NCBI GenBank assembly: GCA_038212215.1
Contig: JBBQUT010000010.1
Coordinates: 62,001 to 126,000 of the forward strand
From: JALZAI01 sp038212215
GTDB taxonomy: Bacteria; Actinomycetota; Actinomycetes; Mycobacteriales; Jatrophihabitantaceae
Length of the DNA: 64,000 nt
Reading direction: 5' to 3'
Shown: one piece after another, positions 54,961 to 63,663 of the stretch
How the letters are laid out: each line of letters begins with the position of its first letter
Numbering within the stretch: position 1 is the first letter of the stretch
Notes under the pieces: model-generated
What the model was told of the DNA's origin: nothing
The model's database searches: none
Seen by the model: the letters and a program-made list of their open reading frames with translations, nothing else
Program-made: the position numbers and the translations under genes

Positions 54961-56196
54961 CAATCCAGGCCAGCAATCTCGAGGCTTCCAAAGTTCACGT
55001 TAAGAGCCTTTTCCGATCCCGGGGCGTCATTGGTCACCGATTGGTCACACGAGTCCGCCTCCGCCTTGCCTACGCGGGGCACGAGCGCCGAAGCCCGCTC
55101 CGCGGCGTCGCGTCCGATCCCCTCGAACATGTGGCTGTATGTGTCGCTCGTGAGCGCGAGTGTGCTGTGTCCGAGTCGTTTGGACACGACCGCCATCGGG
55201 ATGCCGGCGGCCAAACCAACGATGCTTGGCCGTGGCGCCGATAGTGAAGCCGGATGTGGCGCAGCCCGGCGGCGGCCGCGAGCATGGAGAACCGCTTGGT
55301 TACGCGCTCGGGTGCCGTCGGGTTGCCGTCCTCGCGCGCGAACACTAGGCCGTGATCCGAGTACGTGTCCGCCCAATCAGCGCGCCCGAGATCCTGATGC
55401 AGACGGTGTGCCAGGAGAACGCCGATCACTCCCCCGTCGAGGTCGACAATGCGGTCCTAACCGCTGGCCGTGTTCGGTTTGCCGAACGACAGACCGCGGT
55501 CGAGGTCGACGTCCGACCAGCGCAAACCCACGGCTTCGCCGCGCCGCAGCCCCGTCGCGGCGATTGCTTCAAAGATCGGGCCGAACTCGTCGGCGAGTAC
55601 GTAATCGAGGAACGTCCCGAGTTCGCCCGGCTCCCACGGCCGAACCTTCGGCCGCTGAGCGTTGGGCAACTCGACGTCGGTGGCCGGGTTGTACGGGATG
55701 AGCCGGCGGCGCTCCGCGCTGTTGAACCCTGAGTGCATCGTCGCGTGGACCCGCCGCACCGTTGTCGGCCGGCCGTCACGCTGCGGAGCACGGCGTCGAC
55801 GTGACCAGGTCGGACATCGCGCAACCGCAAGTGCCCAATCGTGGGCACAACGAGTACGTCGATGTGGCTACGGTACGAGCGCACCGTCGTCAGCCGCATG
55901 CCCTTCGCGATCTTGCCCTCGAGCCATGCCTCGAAAAACACCTTTACGGTCTGCCGGCCGTCGTCGGTCGCCACCCCCTTCGCCGACTGGTCGATCAGTT
56001 CGGCGAGCGCGGCTTGGGCCTCGGCCTTGGTGGCAAAGCCGCCCTTCTTGATCTGGCGGCGCTTCCCAGTGGCGGGATCGGGGCCGCCGTCGGCCACGAT
56101 CGACCACGAGCCGTGCTTGAGCTTGCAGGCGAGGCGAGCGCCGCGGGCGTTGCGGCGCGCAGAGCACTGGCACCGCTTGTACACGCTGCCCTTCAC
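54951..56196 (-). pseudogene. int: tyrosine recombinase (integrase), inactivated
   Basis: Phage-type integrase of about 410 codons. The N-terminal SAM-like/Arm region is intact (GKRRQIKKGGFATKAEAQAA, RLTTVRSYRSHIDVLVVPTI). A one-base loss near 55778 (after RSVTAG) shifts into VRRVHATMHSGFNSAERRRL with the catalytic arginine in AATGLRRGEAVGLRWSDVDL. An in-frame TAG at 55457-55459 interrupts KPNTASG-DRIVDLDG. A second one-base loss near 55218 separates LRHIRLHYRRHGQASL from LAAGIPMAVVSKRLGHSTLA. The catalytic tyrosine (SDTYSHMFEGIG) lies in the last piece. ATG 56196 starts it; the stop is inside tRNA-Lys. Confidence 0.88.
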
Positions 56197-56259
56197 GTCG
56201 CCTCCTCGGTGGGTGCGGATCGCTTGATCGCGTCGGCGGCCGTGCGCCCCGGCGTCCCT

Positions 56260-57486
56260 GCGTTTCGATCAGTCCTTGTCTTCGCCGCCTCAGTCGTGCG
56301 CAGCACGTCGCGCGAACAGGGCACCGGCAAGTCGGCGGCGGCGAAGATACTTGGAGGTCTCCTTGACCCATCGCCGGTGCCGCTGCGCAAGGCGCCGCGT
56401 GACCCCGAGTCGTGGGTCACCGCTGCGGCCGGGTCGTGGATCGTGGCGGTCGATAACATCTCGACGGTGCCGGGCTGGTTTTCCGACGCGCTGTGCCTCG
56501 CGGTGTTCGCGTTCCGCCGTGCGGTGGTCCTGACCGGCATCGACCCCGGAGCGGTGCGCGGCGATCTGGCCGACAGGTTGTTGGTGATCGACCTCGAGGT
56601 CATTGACGAGACCCAGCGCCTCCTCGACGCCGAACTCGACGAGGTCTGGCGCGAGGCGCACCCGCGCGTGCTCGGGGCGCTCCTCGACCTCGCTGCGAGT
56701 GTTGCGGGGGTCCTTCCCTCTGTCCGTCTTGACCGGTCACCGCGGATGGCTGACTTCGCCCGCGTCCTCGCCGCCGTCGATAAAGTGCTCGGCACCGCTG
56801 GCTTCGATCGGTACGCCGGCCGCGGACCCATTCTCGCGAACGAGACCCTCACTGCCGACCCTTTCATCTGCGCCATGGCCGCCCAGCTCGACACCGACTT
56901 CGAAGGCCCCGCGGCGGCGCTGCTGAACAAGATCGAGCACGGTGAGTCGCGCCCCCCGAAGGGCTGGCCGACCCACGCGCGGGCCGTCACCCAGTTGCTC
57001 AAGAAGCAGGCACCGACCATGCGCCGCGCCGGCTGGCGCACCGACGAGGGGTGGGACGCCCATGCCAAGGTGGCCAGCTGGACAATCACGCCACCGGGGC
57101 AAGAGAAGGGCCGTGCTGCAGACCCGCCAGACCCGCACCCCCGCAACCCCATGGGTCAGGCGAGTCGACCCCGCTTCGGCGACGCGGGTGTTGCGGGTCC
57201 TGCGGGTCAGGAATCCGCGCCTTCTCTGGCGGATCACCGCGCCGCCCGCGCGTCGGGGTTGGCGCAGGTGGCGCGCCCCACCGCCGGCGTAGTGCTCCCG
57301 GCGCCAGCACCTCAAGCCGCAGCGCGTGCGACCAACGGATCGCCGGTCGCCGAGCATGGGATCGGCGCGGGTAGCCCGACCTGCACGGTTTGCGGCAAGC
57401 CGAACCTGTACCACCGTGATTCCATCGAGCGCGGCGTCTGCGCTGGCTGCATTGAGCGCGCCGAGCGCAGCGAGGTGGCTTCGTGA
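56260..57486 (+). pseudogene. 5'-truncated mobile-element ATPase/primase-helicase-like protein
   Basis: The readable protein begins abruptly at a Walker A (REQGTGKSAAAKILGGLLDP) and continues WVTAAAGSWIVAVDNISTVP, RRAVVLTGIDPGAVRGDLAD, RLLVIDLEVIDETQRLLDAE to a C-terminal zinc knuckle CTVCGKPNLYHRDSIERGVC. These are the C-terminal two-thirds of a large ATPase found on actinobacterial integrative elements. The N-terminal several hundred residues are missing; upstream the same frame is antisense to the integrase. Between DALC and LAVFAFRR about 20 residues seen in relatives appear to be deleted. Its stop overlaps the next small gene (GTGA). Confidence 0.68.
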
Positions 57487-57695
57487 GCGCAGCGGGCGGA
57501 GAACGGGACCCCAGGAAACTCAGGTTTGAGGTGATCGTGCCGGGCGGCCGATTGGCAGCGGCATCGACCCATGCGGAACGCTGGAGCGGTGCGGTCATCC
57601 CCGCCGCCACGGGTTGCGATGCCGGGCGGAGGTTTGCCTGGCTGACGCGGAATATGAAGCGGACCCGTCGATCGCCTCGCGACACAATTCGTTGA
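57483..57695 (+). CDS. small hypothetical protein of the integrative element
   Basis: 70 residues (SAAGGERDPRKLRFEVIVPG at the start), basic C-terminus (RNMKRTRRSPRDTIR). The GTG overlaps the upstream stop (GTGA), and its own stop overlaps the next ATG (TGATG), so coupling at both ends supports a real gene. No family recognised. Confidence 0.45.
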   Translation: MSAAGGERDPRKLRFEVIVPGGRLAAASTHAERWSGAVIPAATGCDAGRRFAWLTRNMKRTRRSPRDTIR

Positions 57696-58393
57696 TGGTT
57701 CTGCCGGGGCCGGGTAGCGACGAAGGGATTGGCACGTCAGAACTGCCGATTCGTCTCGCCCCCGTTCCGTCGATCGTTGCCCGAGCCCGGGCCTTGCACG
57801 GCGAGAACTTCTTGCGCCGGGAAGTGGCCGATGCCCTCGACGTCTCGGCCACTACCCTCCGCCGGCTGGCCGGCAAGATCGTGCTCCTCGCGCCGGACAG
57901 CACAATCAGCTACGGGACTCTCACCGTTCCGGTGTACGACCTGGCAACCGTCGCCCGCCTGCACGCACACCTCGCGGAGCACCGCCCTCCGCGCGGCCGA
58001 CCCCGGTTGTGGTCTGACGCCGAACGCAGCGCCCGCCGAGCCGCGCATAGTGCTGCGGGGTACCGGCATCGGCGTGCAGCCCTCCTACATGCCCGTGGAG
58101 ATCACGTTGCTGCGTGGGGGATGCAGGACGCCGCCGCCTGCATCACGGCCATGCTGCGGGCCGCGCAGACGGAGCGCTCGGCAGCGCGGAGCCTGGCGCG
58201 ATCGGCGACCTCGACGACTGACGTGACGGCGACGCACCTGCGAAGCGACATGGCCCGTGACCTTCGATCCGTTACACGGTCAACAAGGACGCTCCGCGAG
58301 CTTGGCACCCACGAGCTTCGTCATGACCGGGCGCTCACTATCCAGGTCTACAACACCGAGGCCCGTCGCGCACCTACATGCATACCTGGCTGA
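57695..58393 (+). CDS. helix-turn-helix DNA-binding protein of the integrative element
   Basis: 232 residues. An HTH of the excisionase/MerR type is seen at ENFLRREVADALDVSATTLR followed by RLAGKIVLLAPDSTISYG. Then come a strand-helix unit TVPVYDLATVARLHAHLAEH and PPRGRPRLWSDAERSARRAA with basic helices. It may be the element's regulator or recombination directionality factor. The last 30 residues (ALTIQVYNTEAR) are already the beginning of a second, decayed copy of the same unit, so the natural C-terminus may be altered. Confidence 0.6.
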   Translation: MVLPGPGSDEGIGTSELPIRLAPVPSIVARARALHGENFLRREVADALDVSATTLRRLAGKIVLLAPDSTISYGTLTVPVYDLATVARLHAHLAEHRPPRGRPRLWSDAERSARRAAHSAAGYRHRRAALLHARGDHVAAWGMQDAAACITAMLRAAQTERSAARSLARSATSTTDVTATHLRSDMARDLRSVTRSTRTLRELGTHELRHDRALTIQVYNTEARRAPTCIPG

Positions 58394-58640
58394 GCATCGT
58401 TCTCCGCGCGGTCGGCGCCGCATGGCCAACGAGGGACGCCGCGCGCCCCAAGCCGTCTACAGCGCCATGGGGTACCGGCGACGCAGGGTTGCCGGGATTC
58501 GAGAGCGGAGTGATCTGGCAGGCGCCTATCGGGTGGATGGCGAAGCAATCGCGCCGTTGGCAGACTTGGACGGTGCCCGGCTCACACCAGGTCCACCAGG
58601 TCGACGGGATCGTCGTGAGGCAGTTCGGCGTCGATGAGGG
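58330..58640 (+). pseudogene. decayed partial copy of the preceding HTH gene
   Basis: After a frame change near 58360 the plus strand reads VAHLHAYLAEHRSPRGRRRM followed by GRRAPQAVYSAMGYRRRR. It aligns with VARLHAHLAEHRPPRGRPRL and the AAHSAAGYRHRRA of the intact gene about 420 bp upstream. DNA similarity is visible as well (for example CTCCGCGCGG after the AEHR codons). No start codon of its own. Confidence 0.6.
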
Positions 58641-58938
58641 CGCTGGACCCAGCCGCTCTGCTGGTGACCTCCGCGCATCGGTGCTGCAGCCGCTGCAGTG
58701 ACTCGGCGTCTCCCAGCGGCACCGTCGCGATCAGGCGATCCTTGCCCTGGACCTCTGGCAGGTCGAGCACCGCGTCGATTAGCTCAGAGCGGCTGCCCGC
58801 CGGGATGTGGCCCGACACGGCGTGCAGCACGGCCTGCACCGGCTGCCCTGTATCGGCCGGCGCATGAATTTCGGCGGACGCGACCGCGCGGGCGCCGTCG
58901 GTGACTTCCAAGTGGCGGTGGGTGTCGTGTTCGACCAT
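58582..58938 (-). CDS. hypothetical protein of the integrative element
   Basis: 118 residues: MVEHDTHRHLEVTDGARAVA at the start, then QAVLHAVSGHIPAGSRSELI, DAVLDLPEVQGKDRLIATVP and LQRLQHRCAEVTSRAAGSSA. Soluble, acidic. GAGGAC lies 6 nt before ATG 58938. I recognise similar proteins only as mobile-element-associated hypotheticals. It is the last gene of the minus-strand cargo group and appears intact. Confidence 0.6.
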   Translation of the reverse strand: MVEHDTHRHLEVTDGARAVASAEIHAPADTGQPVQAVLHAVSGHIPAGSRSELIDAVLDLPEVQGKDRLIATVPLGDAESLQRLQHRCAEVTSRAAGSSALIDAELPHDDPVDLVDLV

Positions 58939-59139
58939 GAGCCGTCCTCGTTGTGAGTTGGGAGAGTGATAGCCGTTGGCACTGTCACTCAACCGCCCCT
59001 TTGAAGGGCGCAACACACCCCTAGGTAGGTGACGTCCAGGCGTGCCCGCTGGGGACATGGGAGCTGACCAAGTCGTCGAGCGCGGTGAGCGTCTGCTTCG
59101 ACGGGCCCGACGGCCACCCGTCGTCAATCCCGGCGCCGG

Positions 59140-59800
59140 TTACTGCTTCGGAGCAGTACGTTGCCGCGCTGCAGTCGCGACCGAGCGCGCGAACGGGTCC
59201 GACCGGAGAGTCTGGTGGTTGCCGGACGGCCGATAGCAGCGCTGACAAAACCGCACGATCCAGATGTCCGCTTTCACGCCCGGGATGCCGAGGTTCATCC
59301 CGAGGTACTCCCAGGTGACGTCCCCAAGGCCATACACCGAGGTGTACGCCGCCTTCTGCTGCCTGCGCAGCGCCGGGTCGTCACGCTCGACTCGGCAGAG
59401 TGCCGCACCCCGACCCGTATCAGCGCGCCCGCCGCCTGCGTGATCGCTTGGCCTTCAGCACCCCGGCGGTGCGGGTGGTCAAACCTGGCGCACCCGTTGC
59501 AAGACTGCCGAGTCGTACTCGGCCAGGCGCGCCAGGTCCGTCCGTGGGCCCGGCAAGCTCGTGCTTGCTGAATCTCAACCAGCCAGTAGACATCGATGCT
59601 CCGCATCGTGCGAGGCACGGATAATCTCAACCAACCGGTAGACATCGCCGGTTCCGTCGCTCTCGGAGAAAGGGGTCAGCCACCGGTCCAGCCCATTCAG
59701 CTCGGTGTGCAGGCCGTCGCACTCCGCGCGGATGGTGCTGAGATCTGCCTGACCGTCGCGCCGGCCGGCGTTGACCTGGGCGTGCTCGGGGGTGTGTCAT
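59140..59800 (-). pseudogene. frameshifted hypothetical protein of the integrative element
   Basis: The protein can be pieced together over three frames: AGRRDGQADLSTIRAECDGL, TELNGLDRWLTPFSESDGTG, DVYRLVEIIRASHDAEH, then after breaks RVERDDPALRRQQKAAYTS and VYGLGDVTWEYLGMNLGIPG with VKADIWIVRF. The last motif is conserved in actinobacterial mobile-element proteins of unknown function. The ATG at 59800 overlaps the upstream stop (ATGA). A C5 run just after the start, a 25-bp direct repeat (59571/59623) and a site near 59450 break the frame. Confidence 0.6.
59571..59647. repeat. 25-bp imperfect direct repeat pair
   Basis: Copies at 59571-59595 and 59623-59647 match at 23 of 25 bases (AATCTCAACCA.CC.GTAGACATCG), with a 27-bp spacer. 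The 52-bp period is not a multiple of three, so this local duplication shifts the frame of the minus-strand gene it lies in. Confidence 0.75.
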
Positions 59801-60013
59801 GACGGACAATCCATGCCGCACTCGGCCTCGACACGAATCTCGAGCGCGCGGCCGCGGTGCTCCGGTTCGCTGGTCGCGATCCAGCACGCGCTGTTCGGCG
59901 AGCGCCTAGGCCAGGCCCTGGGTGATCGAGTGGATGGCGCCCTCGGAGTAGCCCTCCACGCGCAGCATCTGCTGGTAGCGCTCCACCAGATTGCGGGATC
60001 GGGACACGCTCAC
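59798..60013 (-). pseudogene. small element protein interrupted by an amber codon
   Basis: From GTG 60013 the frame reads VSVSRSRNLVERYQQMLRVE and GYSEGAIHSITQGLA, then TAG at 59906-59908, then ALAEQRVL. After a further frame change it gives IATSEPEHRGRALEIRVEAE, ending MDCPS at the ATGA overlap with the next gene. About 72 codons would be expected intact. Confidence 0.5.
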
Positions 60014-60144
60014 CAGGCCGCTTCTGAAGTGCGGGTGCAATGCAGCGGGTTGGAGTGCTGGCGTGGGGCGCGGTTGCCCGCTACGTAGTTTGATGGAGAC
60101 GTTGGCTTTCCGATTGGGGCTGCGAGCTCCCGTTGCGGCCAGCC

Positions 60145-61443
60145 TTATGGTGCGGTGTCAGAGTCGTTCGCCGGGGCGAGCATGGTGAATTTTGGCGGGT
60201 CGGGTGTGGACAGTACGAGTCGGCCGCCTTCGGATTCGGCGAGTCGGCGGGCGAGTGCCAGACCGATGCCGGTTCCCTCAGCGTCTGCTGAGCGTCGCCG
60301 GAACAGTTCGCGTGAGTCGCCGGTGATCGGCGGACCCTCGTTGGAGACGTCGATGGCCAGCGCCTGTTCGGCGTCGCGGATGGTGACTGTTACCGAGCCG
60401 CGGCCATGCCGAATTGCGTTGTCGATGAGGACGTCGAGTATCTGGTTGACGGCGGCGCGTGAGAAGCGGGTGTGCGGGATGTCTGGGTCCACGACGATGC
60501 GCAGCGGCCGGCCGGCTGCCGCGAGCAGTCCATTCCACCGCGTCCGCAGGTCGGTCATCAGTGTGTCGATGTCGAGTATCTGGGTTCCGCGGGGCCTGTC
60601 TCGCGCGAGCGCGAGGAGCTCGGACACGGTGTTCTCGAGCTGTCGCGCGGTGCCGAGCGCGTCGCCGAGCGCGGCGCGCAGGTCCGCGCCCGGGGTGCTG
60701 AGCGCTGCTTCGAGACCGAGCTGCAAGCCGGTGAGCGGGGTGCGTAGTTGGTGGGATGCGTCGGCGGAGAACGCTCGCTCGCGCTCGACGAGGTCTCCCA
60801 GACGTACGGCGGTGCGGTCCAGGGCAGTGTTGGCGGTGTCGATCTCGGTAATGCCTGAGGGCATGGTGCGCACGCTGAAGTCGCCGTCGCCGAGCCGTTC
60901 GGCCGCGACGGCGAGCCGTTCTACAGGGCCGGCGATCCGCCGTGCCAGGCGGCGGGCGATAACCCAGGCGATTGCCACGGCTGCCAGGGCAAGCGCCAGC
61001 ATCGCGGTCCAGGTGCGGGCGACGCGTGCGTACACCTGGCCGTGATCCGCGGTCACCAGGACGGCGCCGACGACGGCGTCGCCGTCGGAGATCGCCACAG
61101 CCGCGCCGATCCTCCCGTCGAGGTTCCCGGATGCCGCGGCGCCATCCAGGGCTCGTTGGACGAAGCTGTCCGATCGCGTGGGACCGGGCCCAGCGATGCG
61201 CGAGCCTGCGGCGTCATAGACGCTCACCTCGAGCCCCGGCTCGTGGCTCGGCAGCGTGGCTGCGTGTCGTGCCCGAGTCAGGTCGCCAGACACGGCAAGT
61301 GCGGTGACATCGGCAGTTCGTTCAAGTTCCTGCTGCTCATCGATGACGAAGTAGTGCACCGCCGCGGCCGCAAGCGGGATGCCGAACAGGCAGGTCGCGA
61401 GTACCGCCGCGAGGACGGTCAGCCCGGCGATTCTTCTGCGCAT
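60145..61443 (-). CDS. membrane sensor histidine kinase
   Basis: 432-residue two-component kinase. Helix 1 is AGLTVLAAVLATCLFGIPLA, an extracytoplasmic sensor spans residues 35-145, helix 2 is MLALALAAVAIAWVIARRLA. HAMP follows, then the H-box FSADASHQLRTPLTGLQLGL, N-box LIDNAIRHGRGSVTVTI and G-box ADAEGTGIGLALARRLAESE. No response regulator gene flanks it: the upstream neighbour is a divergent lipoprotein, and downstream is the integrative-element remnant. It probably regulates the divergent lipoprotein-ABC operon, as in MacB-type systems. Confidence 0.93.
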   Translation of the reverse strand: MRRRIAGLTVLAAVLATCLFGIPLAAAAVHYFVIDEQQELERTADVTALAVSGDLTRARHAATLPSHEPGLEVSVYDAAGSRIAGPGPTRSDSFVQRALDGAAASGNLDGRIGAAVAISDGDAVVGAVLVTADHGQVYARVARTWTAMLALALAAVAIAWVIARRLARRIAGPVERLAVAAERLGDGDFSVRTMPSGITEIDTANTALDRTAVRLGDLVERERAFSADASHQLRTPLTGLQLGLEAALSTPGADLRAALGDALGTARQLENTVSELLALARDRPRGTQILDIDTLMTDLRTRWNGLLAAAGRPLRIVVDPDIPHTRFSRAAVNQILDVLIDNAIRHGRGSVTVTIRDAEQALAIDVSNEGPPITGDSRELFRRRSADAEGTGIGLALARRLAESEGGRLVLSTPDPPKFTMLAPANDSDTAP

Positions 61444-61595
61444 CGCGCGCCCTTTCGGTCAGCGAAGCCTCAGTGTCGCGGACGATCAGCTACTCCGAAC
61501 GTTCTTTTGCGCTGCGTTAACCCTCGCTGAAGGGTCCGCTATCACCGGACTGCATAGCGTCAGCCCGGTCCGGGTCACCGTGGAGAGGCAGCGTC

Positions 61596-62261
61596 ATGAG
61601 GCACCAGCGTTACCACCGGCGGCACGCCTTGCGCATTGCCCTGCTCTGCGTGCCGGTCGTGCTTGTCGCGAGCGCCTGCAGTGGCTCCAGCTCCAGTCCC
61701 CAGTCGACCGCGCCGGGAGCGACGAGCCCGCCCGCGGGGACGACGAGTGGTGCCGGTACGGGTGGGCCGAATCCGAATGCGACCGAGACACCGCCGCCCG
61801 GTGACATCCCTGACAATCAAGCGTTTGTCCCTTACTCGCCGGCCAGCCGCGCGTACTCGATCAAGGTCCCTGAAGGCTGGGCCATGACGAAGGCGGGGCA
61901 GGCCACACTGTTCACGGATAAGTTCAACAGCATCCGGGCCGAGACGCGGGCGGTCTCGGCGGCTCCCACGGTCGCCTCGGCGAAGGCCACCGAGTTGCCG
62001 GCGATCAAGGCGGCGGCGCACGGTTTCGTTCCCGGCGCGGTGACCACAGTCGCGCGCACGGCCGGCACCGCGATCAAGATCACGTACCGGGCTGACTCCG
62101 CGCCGAACGCGGTGACCGGCAAAGTGGTTGTGGAAGCCGTGGAGCGCTACGCATTCTGGCGCCACGGGACCGAAGTCGTGCTGACCCTGTCGGCTCCGGT
62201 CGGGTCGGACAACGTCGATCCCTGGCGCACGGTCACCGACTCCTTCGGCTGGCACGCATGA
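61596..62261 (+). CDS. lipoprotein, first gene of an ABC exporter operon
   Basis: 221 residues. A type II signal peptide (RIALLCVPVVLVASAC, lipobox VASAC) is followed by a 50-residue Ser/Thr/Pro/Gly linker. A single globular domain follows (residues 85-221; FVPYSPASRAYSIKVPEGWA and TVTDSFGWHA at the end), resembling PsbP/LpqN-like lipoproteins. Its stop overlaps the next ATG, tying it to the exporter. Function unknown; perhaps substrate capture or sensing for the divergent kinase. Confidence 0.82.
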   Translation: MRHQRYHRRHALRIALLCVPVVLVASACSGSSSSPQSTAPGATSPPAGTTSGAGTGGPNPNATETPPPGDIPDNQAFVPYSPASRAYSIKVPEGWAMTKAGQATLFTDKFNSIRAETRAVSAAPTVASAKATELPAIKAAAHGFVPGAVTTVARTAGTAIKITYRADSAPNAVTGKVVVEAVERYAFWRHGTEVVLTLSAPVGSDNVDPWRTVTDSFGWHA

Positions 62262-62941
62262 CCGCCGTCCTCGCCGAGGCGCCGGCCCCGATCGAGGCGC
62301 ACTCGCTGTACCGGTTCTTCCGGGCCGGTGAGGAGGAGACGCTCGCGTTGCAGGGGGTGAGCCTGCGCATCGAGCGCGGCGAGTTCGTTGCTCTCGTCGG
62401 CCCGTCCGGCTCCGGCAAATCCACCCTGCTTTCGTGCCTGGCCGGCACCGACGAGCCTGACGGCGGAACCGTGCGCATCCGCGACAAGCGGTTGAGCCAC
62501 CAACCCGAGTCGGTCCGCGCCCGGATGCGCGGCCGCAACATCGGCCTGCTGTTTCAGAGCAATAACCTGCTCGCCCATTTGACCGTGCGCCAGAACGTCG
62601 CCCTCGCTCAGCGTCTGGCGCGCACCGCTCAACCGACCTCTGTCGGATCCGTGCTCGACTCCCTCGGCATCACCAGCCGTGCACACGCGTACCCGGGCCA
62701 GTTGTCCGGCGGAGAACTGGCCCGCGCAGGTTTGGCAGTGGCGCTGGCCAACGACCCCGTCGTGCTGCTGGCCGACGAACCCACCGGCGAACTAGATCAC
62801 GCGACCGAAAGCGCCGTTCTCAACCTGCTGCGGGTTCGGGCCGCCGCCGGCGTCGCCGTGCTCGTGGCCAGCCACAGCCCCGCTGTCGCTGCAACTGCGG
62901 ATCGGGTCGTGCGCATCGCGGACGGGCGGGTCGTGTCGTGA
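62258..62941 (+). CDS. ABC transporter ATP-binding protein (LolD/MacB type), first
   Basis: 227-residue ATPase: LVGPSGSGKSTLLSCLAGTD (Walker A), signature LSGGELARAGLAVALANDPV, VVLLADEPTGELDHATES (Walker B), H-loop VASHSPAVAATADRVVRIAD. The signature has ELARAG instead of the common QQQRVA, a degenerate form. Overlaps by 4 bp with both the lipoprotein and the next ATPase, so the operon is tightly coupled. Confidence 0.93.
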   Translation: MTAVLAEAPAPIEAHSLYRFFRAGEEETLALQGVSLRIERGEFVALVGPSGSGKSTLLSCLAGTDEPDGGTVRIRDKRLSHQPESVRARMRGRNIGLLFQSNNLLAHLTVRQNVALAQRLARTAQPTSVGSVLDSLGITSRAHAYPGQLSGGELARAGLAVALANDPVVLLADEPTGELDHATESAVLNLLRVRAAAGVAVLVASHSPAVAATADRVVRIADGRVVS

Positions 62942-63663
62942 ACGCCCGCACGAACGCCAGCGAGTCGCGCCTAGCCACCCTCGCGGCCACACCGTCGGTC
63001 GTCTGCGCGGACGTGGCCCGAACGTACGGCACCGGCGCGACGGCCGTCGTCGCGGTCTATGGCGTGACCTGCACGGTCCCATCCGGTAGCCGCATCGCAG
63101 TGACCGGCCCTTCCGGCTCGGGCAAGTCCACCCTGCTGCATCTCATGGCCGGCCTGGAGACACCGACCTCGGGCACCATCGCGTGGCCCGCGTTGGACGG
63201 TCACCCGAACGGCCACCCCGGGCGGGTGGGAGTCGTGTTCCAAGGTCCAAGCCTGCTCCCCGCCCTCGACGTCGCCGAGAACGTCGCGCTGCCCCTGCTG
63301 CTGACCAATGTCGAGGAGGGCGAGGCCGCGCGGCGCGCGAGCGACGCCCTACACCGCCTAGGGATCGACGACCTGGCCGACAAACTCCCCGAACAGCTTT
63401 CCGGAGGTCAAGCGCAACGGGTCGCCGTCGCCCGGGTCCTCGCCTCCCGTCCGCGGCTCATCCTCGCCGACGAGCCCACCGGTCAGCTTGATCACCACGC
63501 AGCTCAGCTGGTGATCGACGTGCTGTTGCAAGCCAGCGCGGAACTCGGCGCCTCGCTGCTCGTGTCCACCCACGATCCGATCATCGCCGAGCGCCTCGAG
63601 CTTCAGTGGACGATGCGCGACGGCCGTATTGACCCACCGCCAACGATCGGAGCCTCGGCATGA
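62938..63663 (+). CDS. ABC transporter ATP-binding protein (LolD/MacB type), second
   Basis: 241-residue ATPase with canonical motifs: VTGPSGSGKSTLLHLMAGLE, Q-loop VVFQGPSLLPALDVAENVAL, QLSGGQAQRVAVARVLASRP, LILADEPTGQLDHHAAQLV and STHDPIIAERLELQWTMRDG. The two ATPases likely form a heterodimer on one or two FtsX-type permeases. The GTG start overlaps the previous stop (GTGA), and its stop overlaps the permease ATG. Confidence 0.93.
   Translation: MNARTNASESRLATLAATPSVVCADVARTYGTGATAVVAVYGVTCTVPSGSRIAVTGPSGSGKSTLLHLMAGLETPTSGTIAWPALDGHPNGHPGRVGVVFQGPSLLPALDVAENVALPLLLTNVEEGEAARRASDALHRLGIDDLADKLPEQLSGGQAQRVAVARVLASRPRLILADEPTGQLDHHAAQLVIDVLLQASAELGASLLVSTHDPIIAERLELQWTMRDGRIDPPPTIGASA

Noticed and set aside
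55762..56259. Open frame joining the ATPase fragment to upstream sequence as one 574-residue protein
   Set aside because: The first part is antisense to the clearly coding integrase; family similarity begins only at the Walker A near 56311.
60014..60144. Right attachment site of the integrative element
   Set aside because: I looked for a copy of the tRNA-Lys 3' end (TTCGATTCCCTCACGGCGCA) near the right edge and further on and found none, so the boundary is inferred only from gene content.
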